Source of the DNA: Nostoc sp. JL34
Lineage (GTDB): Bacteria; Cyanobacteriota; Cyanobacteriia; Cyanobacteriales; Nostocaceae
Direction: 5' to 3'
Assembly: GCF_017114945.1 (NCBI RefSeq)
Contig: NZ_JABXKQ010000156.1
Coordinates: 49,028-113,027, forward strand
Length of the DNA stretch: 64,000 nt
Both the position numbers and the translations under genes were made by a program. Below, piece by piece: positions 63,949 to 64,000 of this stretch (its first letter is position 1; the number at the start of each line of letters is the position of its first letter). The notes beneath the pieces are model-generated. The model did not search any database, was not told the origin of the DNA, and was given only the letters and a program-made list of their open reading frames with translations.

Positions 63949-64000
63949 ATGGGCGCTCGTTTAAGAGTATTTCTAACTCGTGAGCAAGATCAAACTCTGT
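63949..64000 (+). mobile_element. Start of an IS630-type transposase gene (partial at window edge)
   Basis: ATG 63949 opens MGARLRVFLTREQDQTL, cut by the window end. This N-terminus is like that of cyanobacterial IS630-family transposases, which begin with a helix-turn-helix module. Only 17 residues are visible, so the assignment is tentative. Confidence 0.5.

Overview
The window is cyanobacterial chromosome, most likely from a filamentous heterocyst-forming Nostoc/Anabaena-type organism. The evidence is photosystem II genes (divergent psbN/psbH), an ndhA-I-G-E block, a phycobiliprotein-lyase-like fragment, a Mo-dependent-nitrogenase-family small protein, a PATAN/CheY/CheW/MCP/CheA operon of the pix/hmp type, abundant HIP1 sites (GCGATCGC), heptamer tandem repeats (TAGTCAT/AATGACA type) and many small dispersed repeats. 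Several of those repeats sit in frame inside genes.

Layout. 1-9 kb: a lyase fragment, an RRM RNA-binding protein, a nest of miniature elements, a DUF4440 protein, a His-rich secreted peptide, YebC, a metallophosphoesterase, a PIN/AF2212-like toxin-antitoxin pair, a truncated DUF89 gene and a decayed tandem paralogue pair. 9-17.4 kb: a five-gene chemotaxis-like operon on the minus strand. 18-28 kb: HAD hydrolase, RERQAREL-repeat secreted protein, tRNA-Leu(UAG), alanine racemase, HNH nuclease, DHH phosphoesterase, DUF29, then a damaged cassette (RusA-like gene with an internal stop, REase-like/antitoxin fusion, frameshifted toxin), SixA and citrate synthase. 28.7-32.7 kb: ndhA-ndhI-ndhG-ndhE-NAD kinase. 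33-43.6 kb: an acyltransferase, RidA, two tandem GT-C glycosyltransferases, a DUF4079 gene split by an amber codon, a two-component group next to a ruined CHASE3 kinase, GNAT and methyltransferase genes. 44-49.4 kb: an OmpR-type regulator, then an arsenosugar locus (arsM, Pit transporter, arsS, GNAT remnant, SDR). 49.5-57.2 kb: VapBC-type pair, AlbA_2/RecG-like regulator, vapC remnant, hydrolase, methyltransferase, unknown proteins. 57.3-64 kb: GH38 alpha-mannosidase with two in-frame repeat insertions, psbN/psbH, a formylglycine-enzyme fragment resembling a DGR variable region, tatA, pth, rpsU and the start of an IS630-type transposase.

Two themes stand out. First, repeats are invading each other and genes: two copies of one 226-bp element sit at equivalent points of the two arms of a palindrome inside a larger inverted-repeat element, and several genes carry in-frame repeat inserts. 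Second, many genes look recently broken. Four have homology that continues in the same frame past one or more stop codons (RusA-like, DUF4079, CHASE3 kinase, GNAT), and others are frameshifted or truncated. All family calls were made by reading the sequence without database searches.
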